DNA of 64,000 nt, taken from Deltaproteobacteria bacterium. Its GTDB lineage: Bacteria; UBA10199; SPLOWO2-01-44-7. The first letter of the stretch is position 1, and every line of letters starts with the position of its first letter. The DNA is taken from contig JACQMB010000145.1 in NCBI GenBank assembly GCA_016203765.1, positions 1 through 64,000 of the forward strand. Reading direction: 5' to 3'. The position numbers and the translations under genes are program-made. Below the pieces are notes generated by a model. It saw only the letters and a list, made by a program, of their open reading frames with translations, made no database searches and was not told the origin of the DNA. Shown here piece by piece: positions 24,903 through 33,271 of the stretch.

Positions 24903-26393
24903 ATGGGAAACGTGCCTGCATGCCGGGTGCCCGTGACCCCTTCATTAGAAGCATTGTTAAATCCGGAACTCTTCAAAAAGGAACCGCTTTTCACCTCTCC
25001 TTTAAAACCGCCGCAAAAAGGGGAGAAGGTTCATCTCCTTTCAGAAGAGGACGTCAATGCCATTCGAAAACTAAGAGGGGCGGTGGTCGATCTCCATCCC
25101 GGAATGGGGGGCGTTACCCCGGACAAGCTGATTGCCATGATCAAGAGCGGCATCCGATTGACTTCTATCGATTATATGATGACCCGGGGTTGTAATTTCG
25201 AATGCACTTGGTGTTTCGCGGGTTCGGGTCCTTTGCAAAAAGAATATCTTCCCTTTCAAAAACTAGCATCTATTACGCAAGAAGCGGCAAAGTTGGGCGT
25301 TACCCTTTTTATTTTAACGGGCGGAGAACCCCTTGTTTATCGGGACCCGGCGTTAGGGCAGCAGAAAGGCATTGGGGATCATTTTTTTAGAGTCGTGAAG
25401 ATGATTCGAGATACTTACAGCCAACAAGGCCTCTCCGCGAAAATATTGACCTTCGACGATGTCGCATTGATTTCTCCCGAGATTGCAAAGCGGTTTGCGG
25501 AATACGAAATAGGTCTCTGTACAAAAGGCGACACCCTTGCCCCCGAGCTCCAAGATTATAAAGTCAATCAGGTTGGGGCTTTTGACAAGATGCAAAGAGG
25601 TTATAAGAATCTTGTGGATGCCGGTTATGGAAGGGACCCAAGACTAAGAGTCGTCGTGAATTCTGTTTTGGATCACACCACCTTCGATGGCATGTTGGAT
25701 TTGCATCTATGGGTTATGGAGAATGGTTTTGATCATTCCATTGTCCCCGTTCATTATTGCGGCAATGCTGAAAATGAAGATCAAGAGGCAGGGGTTCACT
25801 CTCCTCATGTCAAGGTTTTGTACGATGTTCTTTCTGAGATTGACAGGAAGCGCTTTGGCATTGAGTGGAAACCCTGGTCCGCCTTTCCTTACAATAAAAC
25901 TTGCAACCGTAACCGCTCTGGGATTCATATCCGGGCCAATGGCGATGTGACGGCTTGTTCCGAATCGCCGGGGCCTGAGCTAACTGGGCGTTACACTTTC
26001 GGTAATATTTTCGCCCCTGGTTTTTCTCTCGAAAAAGTTGTGAAGGATGAAAAGTTAGAAGCCTATCGAGAGGAGTTTAAGAGAGGATATGGGACCTTTG
26101 TTTGTTCTCCGGAGGTGTGTGATCTGTACGCCCATGACCTTTGTTTGGGCGGGTGCGCCACCCGCTCCGCTTATTCCAAAATAGATATTCAAACGGGCCT
26201 CGTCGTTAAAAATGAAAATTTTCACAATTACAGTGAGAAGAGAGAAGACCCCTTATGTCCTGCTTGGACTTTGTTGGCTATGCGCCAGGGGATTTTGAGA
26301 GAAGGTTTATTAGACAATATCCGGCATCGGATCATTTCCAGAAGTACAAGACTAAAAGATTTGGAAGGAATGGAACATTCCATTCCTTGTTAG
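24903..26393 (+). CDS. Radical SAM/SPASM-type enzyme in the phosphonate module
   Basis: A 496-residue radical SAM protein. The iron-sulfur/SAM motif is Cys97, Cys101, Cys104 (TRGCNFECTWCF) with GGEP following at LTGGEPL. A cysteine-rich C-terminal region (CSPEVCDLYAHDLCLGGCA) and an earlier CNRNRSG resemble a SPASM domain binding extra iron-sulfur clusters. No B12-binding domain is seen. Radical SAM/SPASM enzymes modify peptides, or oxidise sugar alcohols as in dehydrogenases of BtrN type. Its place between the nucleotidyltransferase and phosphonoacetaldehyde reductase suggests tailoring of the phosphonate or its carrier, but the role is unknown. The 58-base gap before ATG 24903 is the largest in the module. 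Confidence 0.75.
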   Translation: MGNVPACRVPVTPSLEALLNPELFKKEPLFTSPLKPPQKGEKVHLLSEEDVNAIRKLRGAVVDLHPGMGGVTPDKLIAMIKSGIRLTSIDYMMTRGCNFECTWCFAGSGPLQKEYLPFQKLASITQEAAKLGVTLFILTGGEPLVYRDPALGQQKGIGDHFFRVVKMIRDTYSQQGLSAKILTFDDVALISPEIAKRFAEYEIGLCTKGDTLAPELQDYKVNQVGAFDKMQRGYKNLVDAGYGRDPRLRVVVNSVLDHTTFDGMLDLHLWVMENGFDHSIVPVHYCGNAENEDQEAGVHSPHVKVLYDVLSEIDRKRFGIEWKPWSAFPYNKTCNRNRSGIHIRANGDVTACSESPGPELTGRYTFGNIFAPGFSLEKVVKDEKLEAYREEFKRGYGTFVCSPEVCDLYAHDLCLGGCATRSAYSKIDIQTGLVVKNENFHNYSEKREDPLCPAWTLLAMRQGILREGLLDNIRHRIISRSTRLKDLEGMEHSIPC

Positions 26394-27548
26394 ATGTCCT
26401 CCCCTTTCTTTAATCCTGTTCAGGTTGTTTTTGCAGAAAGGCTTTCGGAAGGCTTGCCTCCTTTGCTGAAAGGAAGACGTGCGTCTGTTTTGACGACGAA
26501 AGGAATGAAGCAAAGAGAGGGATTCAGACTTTTAGAAGAAGCCCTGGGTGGAAAAAGTTGCGGGGTTTGCACCGATGTTGTCCCGAATCCGGATGTGGAA
26601 TCCATTCTTTCTTGCACGCGGCAGATTTCCTCCTTCAAACCGGAGATACTCATTGCCTTGGGAGGCGGAAGTGTTTTGGATGCAGCGAAGGTGGTCGCCA
26701 TTTTGCTTGCGGCCCCTTTTTCTAAGACTGCCCTGCAAGAGATTTTGGATGGCAACATTTCTTTGCCCAAGGAAATGGATGCCTTGCCGGTGATTGCTAT
26801 CCCTACCACGTCGGGGACCGGTTCGGAGGTAACTTCGTGGAGCGCCGTTTGGAATAAAAAGACAGGCCAGAAATATTCTCTGTCGCATCAGTGTATGTAT
26901 CCCGAGGCCGCGCTTCTGGTTCCTGCCCTCACGGCAACCCTTTCTTATGAAAACACGCTGTTTCCCGCTTTGGACGCCCTTTCCCAAAGCATGGAAACCG
27001 TTTGGAACAGGAATGCCAATCCCGTTTCCGATGCGCTGGCCATGCAGGCAATGACCTGTCTGTTTGGAATTTTAAAGAAGGACTTTCGCCGTTCTTTTGA
27101 AGCTTTGTCCGTGCGGAAGGAGTTGCAAAAAGCCAGTCTGTTAACGGGCCTTGCCTTTAGCAACACGGAAACGGCGATCGCCCATTCCCTTTCCTATCCT
27201 TTGACAGGCAAAAAGGGGGTTCCGCACGGTTTGGCTTGTAGTTTTACCCTCCCGGAAATTTTGCGTTTTAATTATCAAGGGGCTCCGGAACGCGTAACCC
27301 TTGTTTTAAAAGCCCTAGGTTTTTCTCATGTTGAAGAAGCGATAGAAGCTTTGTATATGGTTTTTGAAGACTTAGGTATTTGGCAGTATCTTAGAAATTA
27401 CATTATGGACCCTTGTGAACTGCAAGAGTTGCAACACCTTTTGGTCTCTGCTCAGCGCGCCCGGAATAATATCGTCCCCTTTTCTCAAGAAGCGGCTGTA
27501 GAGTTATTGACCGCCGCTTTTGGCCGCATCGTGGGCCGAAGATGTTAA
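26394..27548 (+). CDS. Iron-containing alcohol dehydrogenase, probable phosphonoacetaldehyde reductase
   Basis: A 384-residue group III alcohol dehydrogenase. GGGSVLDAAK (90-99) binds NAD(P) and PTTSGTGSEVT is conserved. The metal site by position would be Asp194, residue 198, His264 and His278; residue 198 is Gln (DALSQ) instead of the usual His. Relatives such as PhpC reduce phosphonoacetaldehyde to 2-hydroxyethylphosphonate, exactly the substrate required by the MPnS/HEPD family protein at 22787, so context gives a strong functional hint. It starts on the base after the radical SAM stop and overlaps the aldolase gene by 7 bases. Confidence 0.85.
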   Translation: MSSPFFNPVQVVFAERLSEGLPPLLKGRRASVLTTKGMKQREGFRLLEEALGGKSCGVCTDVVPNPDVESILSCTRQISSFKPEILIALGGGSVLDAAKVVAILLAAPFSKTALQEILDGNISLPKEMDALPVIAIPTTSGTGSEVTSWSAVWNKKTGQKYSLSHQCMYPEAALLVPALTATLSYENTLFPALDALSQSMETVWNRNANPVSDALAMQAMTCLFGILKKDFRRSFEALSVRKELQKASLLTGLAFSNTETAIAHSLSYPLTGKKGVPHGLACSFTLPEILRFNYQGAPERVTLVLKALGFSHVEEAIEALYMVFEDLGIWQYLRNYIMDPCELQELQHLLVSAQRARNNIVPFSQEAAVELLTAAFGRIVGRRC

Positions 27549-28312
27549 AAGATCATCTCCGACATCGCAGAATAGTGTTCGGCGCTTGGACCTCTCTGGC
27601 CCATCCCCAAATTACCGAGATGTTCGCCTCCGTCATGAAGCCCGATTTCATCGGGATCGACATGGAGCATTCCACCATCAGCCAGGGGGAAGCGCAAAGG
27701 ATTATCGCCGCCGGCCAGGCCTGCGGGGTTCCCGTTTTGCCGCGGCTGGCCTCCCATGATATCGAAGCGATGCGCCGCCTCTGCGATTCGGGGGCAGACG
27801 GCCTGATCGTTCCCATGGTCAATACGCCCGAGGAACTGGAACGGGTGGTGAAGGGGTGCAAATATCCCCCCGTGGGCCAAAGGGGCTACGGGGTGGCGCG
27901 GGCCCAGGGGCACGGTGCCCGTTTTGATGAATATATTTCCGCGTGGAATGCAAAATCGGTTCTGATCATTCAGATTGAATCCATTCAAGCCGTGGAAAAT
28001 ATCGACCGGCTGTTGGACAATGAGCAGGTGGATGGAGTGATGATCGGCCCCTACGACATCTCCGGCTCGCTGGGAATTCCGGGAAAGCTGATCGACCCCA
28101 AAGTTTTGCAGGCCGGCGAGCGGGTCCTTGCGGCGTGCGCGCGCCGGGGAAAGGCTTGCGGCACGCAAATTACGGAACTCCCCGACGAGAAAAAAATTAA
28201 GGAGGCCATCGATCGCGGTTATACCGTCATTGTCCTGGCCTCCGATGTCTTTTTGATGTGGCGATGGTCGGAACAAATGAGAGGGTTGATCGCTCGTGTA
28301 CGGCAGTCTTGA
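27542..28312 (+). CDS. HpcH/HpaI family (pyruvate) aldolase
   Basis: A 256-residue class II aldolase. IGIDMEHSTIS, GADGLIVPMVNT and IIQIESIQAVENI (metal-binding glutamate region) followed by GVMIGPYDISGSLG are family landmarks. Members reversibly join pyruvate or oxaloacetate to an aldehyde, giving 2-keto-3-deoxy (or 4-hydroxy-2-oxo) acids. In a glycan locus followed by a phosphatase, SDRs and a CMP-ulosonate synthetase-like gene, it may run in the synthetic direction to build a 3-deoxy-ulosonic acid without a PEP-dependent synthase. From this gene onward GC content is visibly higher than in the phosphonate module. Confidence 0.85.
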   Translation: MLKDHLRHRRIVFGAWTSLAHPQITEMFASVMKPDFIGIDMEHSTISQGEAQRIIAAGQACGVPVLPRLASHDIEAMRRLCDSGADGLIVPMVNTPEELERVVKGCKYPPVGQRGYGVARAQGHGARFDEYISAWNAKSVLIIQIESIQAVENIDRLLDNEQVDGVMIGPYDISGSLGIPGKLIDPKVLQAGERVLAACARRGKACGTQITELPDEKKIKEAIDRGYTVIVLASDVFLMWRWSEQMRGLIARVRQS

Positions 28313-28901
28313 AACCGTTGTCCAAAGGGCAAAGGCACTGATTTTTGATTTTGACGGGACGCTGGTCGATTCCAACCCCATCAAATTGTACGCCTTCGAA
28401 AAATGTTTTTCGGATTTTGTGGAAAAACAAAGCGAGATCATGGACTATTGCCTGGCGCATCATCATGTCTCGCGCTTTGATAAATTTCGGCATGTTTTTG
28501 AAACAATCCTGCACCGACCCTATACGCCGGAGTGGGAGCGGAAAATGCTGAGGCGCTATGCCGAGGAGACGACGGAGCAGGTGATCGGCGCCCCCGAAAT
28601 TCCAGGGGCCGTCTCCTTTGTCAAGCGTTGGAAAAAGAAGAAGGAGGTCGTTTTGCTCTCCACGACGCCGGATGAGATTTTGAAACATATTTTGGCCAGG
28701 CGGGAGATGGAACATCTCTTTTCCGTCATTCGCGGAGCCCCAGTTCATAAGGCCTCGTGGATGGACGGGTTTATGCGGGGAAGGGGTTTGGAGAAGAGGG
28801 AGGTGGTGTTCTTCGGCGATTCCGACGAAGACGCCGAGTCGGCAAAAACGGCCGGGGTGATTTTTGTGAAGGTGGAAGGAGATCAAACGTTTCGATCATG
28901 A
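28296..28901 (+). CDS. HAD-family phosphatase
   Basis: A 201-residue haloacid-dehalogenase hydrolase: motif I DFDGTLVDS near residue 18, motif II LLSTTP, a lysine in HKASW, and motif IV FFGDSDEDAESA. It is likely a small-molecule phosphatase of the phosphoglycolate type with an alpha-helical cap. It starts at GTG 28296, overlapping the aldolase by 17 bases, so the two may act in sequence, for instance removing phosphate from the aldol product as KdsC does. The substrate is inferred only. Confidence 0.85.
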   Translation: MYGSLETVVQRAKALIFDFDGTLVDSNPIKLYAFEKCFSDFVEKQSEIMDYCLAHHHVSRFDKFRHVFETILHRPYTPEWERKMLRRYAEETTEQVIGAPEIPGAVSFVKRWKKKKEVVLLSTTPDEILKHILARREMEHLFSVIRGAPVHKASWMDGFMRGRGLEKREVVFFGDSDEDAESAKTAGVIFVKVEGDQTFRS

Positions 28902-29662
28902 TAAAGAACCAAACCATGGATCAAAGATTTTCTTTGCGGGGCAAGGCGGCGGTGGTCGTCGGCGGGGCGGGTTATCTTTGTTCCGCTTTATCGAGGGCGA
29001 TGTTGGAATCGGAAATGAAGGTCGCTATTTTGGATGTTGTGAAGGAACCGCCAGCCGATTTGTCTGGAGAGGTTTTCTTTTTGCAGTGCGACGCCGCTCA
29101 AAAAGAGGCATTGTTGAAAGGCCGCGAGGCCGTTCTACAAAAATTCGGCCGTGTGGACGTTTTGTTAAACGGCGCCACCTGCAACGCCCCAACCCCCTTT
29201 TTGGAAATCAGCGAGCCGGAGATTGACCGGATCTTGCGAGCCAATGTCTACGCCACCCTCTACGGCTGCCAGGTGTTTGGAGAGGCGATGGTTAAACAAC
29301 GCAAGGGAAGCATTATCAATTTTGCCTCTGCCTCCAGCACAACGCCCCTCTCCAGGGCCTTTGTCTACTCCGCCGCCAAGGCGGGGGTTCTGAATCTGAC
29401 CAAAAACCTGGCCAGGGAATGGGCCCCCTATCAGGTGCGCGTCAACGCCCTTCAACCCGGTTTTTTCCCGACCGAGTGGAGTCGGAAGCATTTTATTGAC
29501 GAGGAACGCCAGGCGAAAATTTTGGGTCATACTCCGATGAGGCGCTTTGGCAAACCGGAGGAATTGACCGGGGCCGTTCTTTGGCTGGCCTCCGAAGCCG
29601 CCTCTTTCGTGACCGGCTCCGTTGTAACCATAGACGGCGGTTTTACCGCCATGACGATTTGA
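28898..29662 (+). CDS. SDR oxidoreductase
   Basis: A 254-residue classical SDR. The cofactor loop is VVGGAGYLCSA, NGA follows the middle strand, the catalytic Tyr-x-x-x-Lys is YSAAKAG, and the C-terminus has VVTIDGGFTAM. It is similar to but distinct from the SDR that follows, suggesting successive or opposite oxidation and reduction on one sugar. ATG 28898 forms ATGA with the phosphatase stop; the open frame further upstream is read-through in the phosphatase gene. Confidence 0.83.
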   Translation: MIKNQTMDQRFSLRGKAAVVVGGAGYLCSALSRAMLESEMKVAILDVVKEPPADLSGEVFFLQCDAAQKEALLKGREAVLQKFGRVDVLLNGATCNAPTPFLEISEPEIDRILRANVYATLYGCQVFGEAMVKQRKGSIINFASASSTTPLSRAFVYSAAKAGVLNLTKNLAREWAPYQVRVNALQPGFFPTEWSRKHFIDEERQAKILGHTPMRRFGKPEELTGAVLWLASEAASFVTGSVVTIDGGFTAMTI

Positions 29663-29664
29663 AT

Positions 29665-30408
29665 ATGACGAAGAGTGTTGCCATCACCGGAGGCAATCGC
29701 GGCATCGGAAAGGGAATCGCCGATTATTTTTTGGCCAAGGGGCATCGGGTGGCTGTTTGCTCCCGCTCCCCAAGAGAAAAAGGTTTGGCGAAGGCCATCC
29801 TGCACCTGCAAATAGACGTTCGTAAAAGGGAAGACCAAAAACTGTTTTTGGCGCATGTTCAAGAATCCTTTGGGGGGTTGGATGTCGTTGTCCATTGCGC
29901 CGGCGTTTCCCGGTGGAGGCCGCTCGAAGCGGCGGACGAGACTTTCGTGGAAGAGGTGATAGAGACGAATTTGCTGGGGACGTTGTGGGGTTGCCAGGCG
30001 GCCGCGCAGGTTTTGGGGCCGGGGGGGGCCATTGTCAATGTCTCCAGCCTGGCGGGCAAGCGCGGCTCCGCCAATAACAGCGTCTATTGCGCCTCCAAGT
30101 TTGCCGTCAACGGACTCACGCAGGCCTTGGCCAAGGAGCTTGGGCCGCGGGGGGTGCGCGTGAATGCGGTTTGTCCGGTTTATGTGGAAACCGATTATAT
30201 TCTTCAATCCCTGAGTGAAAAAAACTCTCCGGCGGGGGGAGGATCGGTGCGGAGTTATCTGGAAAATTTTGCCAAAACGCAGACGGCCCTGGGGCGTCTC
30301 CCCAGAGTGGACGAGATTGCCAAGACCGTTTATTTTTTTGCCAGCGACGAGGCCTCCGCCGTTACCGGACAATGTCTCAACGTGGATTGCGGAACCTTTC
30401 CCCAATAA
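29665..30408 (+). CDS. SDR oxidoreductase
   Basis: A 247-residue classical SDR: AITGGNRGIGKGIA (TGxxxGIG cofactor motif), NVSSLAGKRG, catalytic YCASKFAV and a C-terminal TGQCLNVDCGTF. The canonical TGxxxGxG and YxxxK elements are intact. ATG 29665 follows the previous SDR stop by two bases. It lies immediately before the KdsB-like gene, in a block that looks like synthesis of an acidic sugar; the specific substrate is not evident. Confidence 0.85.
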   Translation: MTKSVAITGGNRGIGKGIADYFLAKGHRVAVCSRSPREKGLAKAILHLQIDVRKREDQKLFLAHVQESFGGLDVVVHCAGVSRWRPLEAADETFVEEVIETNLLGTLWGCQAAAQVLGPGGAIVNVSSLAGKRGSANNSVYCASKFAVNGLTQALAKELGPRGVRVNAVCPVYVETDYILQSLSEKNSPAGGGSVRSYLENFAKTQTALGRLPRVDEIAKTVYFFASDEASAVTGQCLNVDCGTFPQ

Positions 30409-31164
30409 ATGACCACAAAAATTGCCGCCGTGATTCCCGCCCGCATGGCCTCGCAGCGCCTTCCGGGCAAGCCGTTATTGGAAATCGAGGGACTGCCGAT
30501 GATTGAGCACGTTCGGCGGCGCGTCCTTTTGGCCAAGGGGTTTTCCCGCGTGGTTGTCGCCACCTGTGATCCGATCATTGCCGAGACGGTTGAAGATTAC
30601 GGGGGAGAGGTTTTAATGACCAGCCCCGCGCATCAGGTGGCCACCGAGCGGATCATCGAGGCGATACAACATTTGGACTGCACGCATGTGATCAATGTCC
30701 AAGGCGATGAAGTTTTGGTCTTGCCCTCCGACCTGGAAAAAATGACTTCGGCCATCCAGGCCCATCCGGAAAAGCCGGTTTGGAATGCGGTGGCGCCCCT
30801 TGAGAGCGAAGAGACGCTCAAGGACCAATCGATCGTCAAGTGCCGGCTTTCCCCTTCCGGCCGGATTCTCTCCTTTGTACGCGAGGGATCTTCCGAGACG
30901 GGGCCGCTCTATTGGGTGATCGGCCTTTTGGCTTATCGTCGCGGCATTTTAGAGGAGTTTGCGCGGTGGAAGCGGAGCGCCTTGGAAGCGAAGGCCTCGA
31001 TTGAGCAGATGCGCTTTTTGGAAAACGACGTGCCGATCGCCTCCGTTCTTTTTGCCAAGGCCTATCCCGGCATTAATGAAGAGCGGGAGGTAGGCCCGGT
31101 GAAGGATTATTTGCACGAGGACAGGCTTCAGAGATCCGTTTTGCGAAAGGTCCTTGCCTCATGA
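30409..31164 (+). CDS. KdsB-like CMP-ulosonate cytidylyltransferase
   Basis: A 251-residue protein related to 3-deoxy-manno-octulosonate cytidylyltransferase. VIPARMASQRLPGKPL is the CTP loop and Asp100 in NVQGDEVL the metal ligand. Some family positions differ: ATDD is ATCD, the HQSGTDR element is HQVATER, and QGDEPL is QGDEVL. This divergence suggests an ulosonic acid other than KDO. The neighbourhood (pyruvate-type aldolase, phosphatase, two SDRs) fits a dedicated pathway for such an acid. It starts on the base following the SDR stop. Confidence 0.82.
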   Translation: MTTKIAAVIPARMASQRLPGKPLLEIEGLPMIEHVRRRVLLAKGFSRVVVATCDPIIAETVEDYGGEVLMTSPAHQVATERIIEAIQHLDCTHVINVQGDEVLVLPSDLEKMTSAIQAHPEKPVWNAVAPLESEETLKDQSIVKCRLSPSGRILSFVREGSSETGPLYWVIGLLAYRRGILEEFARWKRSALEAKASIEQMRFLENDVPIASVLFAKAYPGINEEREVGPVKDYLHEDRLQRSVLRKVLAS

Positions 31165-32105
31165 GAACCGTTTACGTCGCTTTGTCCAAGTTTTGCGAAC
31201 AGGACGACGGCCCGCGCCGCGTTTTGACGGAGGCCGGACTCGATGTTTTGGAAAATAAAACGGGGAGGCGGCTTCGCGAAGAGGAGATGTACGCTTTGTT
31301 AAAAGACGTGGACGGCGTGCTGGCGGCCGTGGAGCCTTATCGGGCCGGCTTGCTGGAAAAATTGCCGAGGTTGAAATGTATCAGCCGCTGCGGCGTGGGA
31401 ACCGATAACATTGATTTGGAAGCGGCCGAAAAATACGGCAAGGCGGTTTTCAACACGCCGGATGAAATCGTGGAGCCGGTGGCGCAGATGACCGTGGCGA
31501 TGATTTTGAACTTGGCCCGCCGTTTAAATCGGTACGCCTCCGATTTTTGGAAAGGGGAGTGGGTCAAACGGAGCGGTTTTCTCCTTTCGGAGTGGACGGC
31601 GGGTATTATAGGCTTTGGACGCGTCGGCAAAAGGGTCGCCCATTATCTAAAACCCTTCGGGACACGCATTTTGGTTTATGATCCCGCGGTGTCTCCGGCC
31701 CAATTTCCTGAATTTTTGTTTTGCCGGTCGCTGGACGAACTTTTGAGTCAATCCGACATCGTCACCTTGCACGCGGGCCGGCCGACGCGGGAGGGAGTTT
31801 TAATGAACCTGGAGTCCTTTAGGAAAATGAAACCGGGGAGTTATTTTGTCAACACGTCGCGGGGATACCTGGTTGACGAAACGGCGCTCCATGAAATGTT
31901 GGTCTGCGGCCATTTGGCCGGCGCGGCCCTCGATGTTTTTGCCCAGGAACCCTACCAAGGGTCTTTGAACTCTCTCCTACAGGTGATAGGCACTCCCCAT
32001 GCGGCGACTCTGACCCGGGCCTCCCGGTCGGCTATGGAGCTGAAGGCCGCGCAAAACCTGGCCTGTTTTTTCTCAACATGTACGAAAACCACTGGAAGCA
32101 TTTGA
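31161..32105 (+). CDS. D-isomer-specific 2-hydroxyacid dehydrogenase
   Basis: A 314-residue dehydrogenase of the phosphoglycerate dehydrogenase type. ISRCGVGTDNIDLEAA, the Rossmann loop IIGFGRVGKRVA, FVNTSRGYLVDE and the catalytic His in IGTPHAAT are visible. It lacks a C-terminal ACT/serine-regulatory domain, so a non-serine role is likely. It may interconvert a 2-keto and 2-hydroxy acid of the sugar made by the preceding genes. It overlaps the KdsB-like gene by 4 bases and the sulfotransferase by 28. Confidence 0.85.
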   Translation: MRTVYVALSKFCEQDDGPRRVLTEAGLDVLENKTGRRLREEEMYALLKDVDGVLAAVEPYRAGLLEKLPRLKCISRCGVGTDNIDLEAAEKYGKAVFNTPDEIVEPVAQMTVAMILNLARRLNRYASDFWKGEWVKRSGFLLSEWTAGIIGFGRVGKRVAHYLKPFGTRILVYDPAVSPAQFPEFLFCRSLDELLSQSDIVTLHAGRPTREGVLMNLESFRKMKPGSYFVNTSRGYLVDETALHEMLVCGHLAGAALDVFAQEPYQGSLNSLLQVIGTPHAATLTRASRSAMELKAAQNLACFFSTCTKTTGSI

Positions 32106-33271
32106 ACCAGCTGACCTTGGCCGCCATTGTTGTGGCCGGCGGGAGGGTGGGCTCTGATTTTATCCAAAGCCTGTTTGACGGTCATCCCGAAGTTTTGACA
32201 TTTGACGGGGTTTTATCCTTTGAGGATTTTTATCAGAATGCCATCAGTCTTTGGGGGACGGCCATCCAGTTTCAAGTCCATCGCCGTTTAGAAAGGGCAG
32301 CCCCTTCCGATTTTTTTTATGAATTTGCATGGAAACATTTATACGCCTTCAAATCCAATTACGACAACCTGGAAGGCAAACACCGATTGGGGATGTCCCG
32401 CGATGAAGCCAACCAAGTGGACATTGAGGCCTTTGTTCGATACGGCGTTCAACTTTTAAGCGGGAGAGAATGGACAAGCCGCAACGCCTTTTTGGCTCTT
32501 TACGGAGCCTTTGGGCTGGCGAGAGGGGAGGATTTGTCAAAGAAGAAAGTGTTATTACATCATATCCATGATATGGAAAAATTGCCTCCGCTCTTGGAGG
32601 CTTTTCCGAACATAAAGGTGATCGCTGCCACCCGTGATCCGCGGGCCGGTTATCTTTCCACCATGGAGCATACCTATCGGTATTCCAAAGAAAAGGTGAC
32701 GCCGAATATGCATGCCTATGTCTATGCCCGCATTCTGCGTGAGTCGGATCCTTTGCAAGGACGGCCTGGTATGGATGTTCGCGTCAATTTATTGGAGCGC
32801 CTGCATCAAAGCCCGGAAACCGTGCTTAACAATATGTGTCAATGGTTGGGCATTCCGTTTCATCCCGTCTTGCTTTGCTCCACCTGGGGAGGAAAGGAGT
32901 GGTGGGGAGATGCCCTCTCGGATGAGATCCGGAAGACATTTAATCCGGAAATGTATGCGGCTTCACAAAAAAAATGGGAACGAAATCTTTCTTTTCAGGA
33001 TCGATTGCTCTTGGAGGTGTTGATGCGCAAGAAACTCAGGCGGTATGGGTATGTCATCAAGTATCGGGCATCCCTTTGGCATTTATTGGCTTTTCCGTTA
33101 ATTTTTTGGCCCAACCGGATAGAAAGAAAATTGCTTAGAGAAAACTTAAAGTCGTTTGGCGCGATTCGCTTGCTTCGTTGGATTCAAGGATTGGGCCGTC
33201 GTTATCGTTGTATGTTGCAGAGATGGATTGCCGTTCTGCGTTCAGGAAAGGAATCCTTTGAGTTTTTTTAG
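32078..33271 (+). CDS. Sulfotransferase family protein
   Basis: A 397-residue protein resembling the Sulfotransfer_3 family. The N-terminal VVAGGRVGSDFIQSLFDGHP fits a 5'-phosphosulfate-binding loop (weak P-loop), and VIAATRDPRAGYLSTM fits the 3'-phosphate-binding RDPR segment. The rest is basic and tryptophan-rich, with a hydrophobic stretch near residues 325-340 (LWHLLAFPLIFWP). It would transfer sulfate from PAPS to the glycan; an APS-kinase-like gene is at 19484. Base composition is lower in GC than its immediate neighbours. Confidence 0.7.
   Translation: MYENHWKHLNQLTLAAIVVAGGRVGSDFIQSLFDGHPEVLTFDGVLSFEDFYQNAISLWGTAIQFQVHRRLERAAPSDFFYEFAWKHLYAFKSNYDNLEGKHRLGMSRDEANQVDIEAFVRYGVQLLSGREWTSRNAFLALYGAFGLARGEDLSKKKVLLHHIHDMEKLPPLLEAFPNIKVIAATRDPRAGYLSTMEHTYRYSKEKVTPNMHAYVYARILRESDPLQGRPGMDVRVNLLERLHQSPETVLNNMCQWLGIPFHPVLLCSTWGGKEWWGDALSDEIRKTFNPEMYAASQKKWERNLSFQDRLLLEVLMRKKLRRYGYVIKYRASLWHLLAFPLIFWPNRIERKLLRENLKSFGAIRLLRWIQGLGRRYRCMLQRWIAVLRSGKESFEFF

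Noticed and set aside
27545..28441. Long minus-strand open frame over the aldolase and phosphatase genes
   Set aside because: Antisense to two strongly supported genes, low-complexity composition, no ribosome-binding site or motif.
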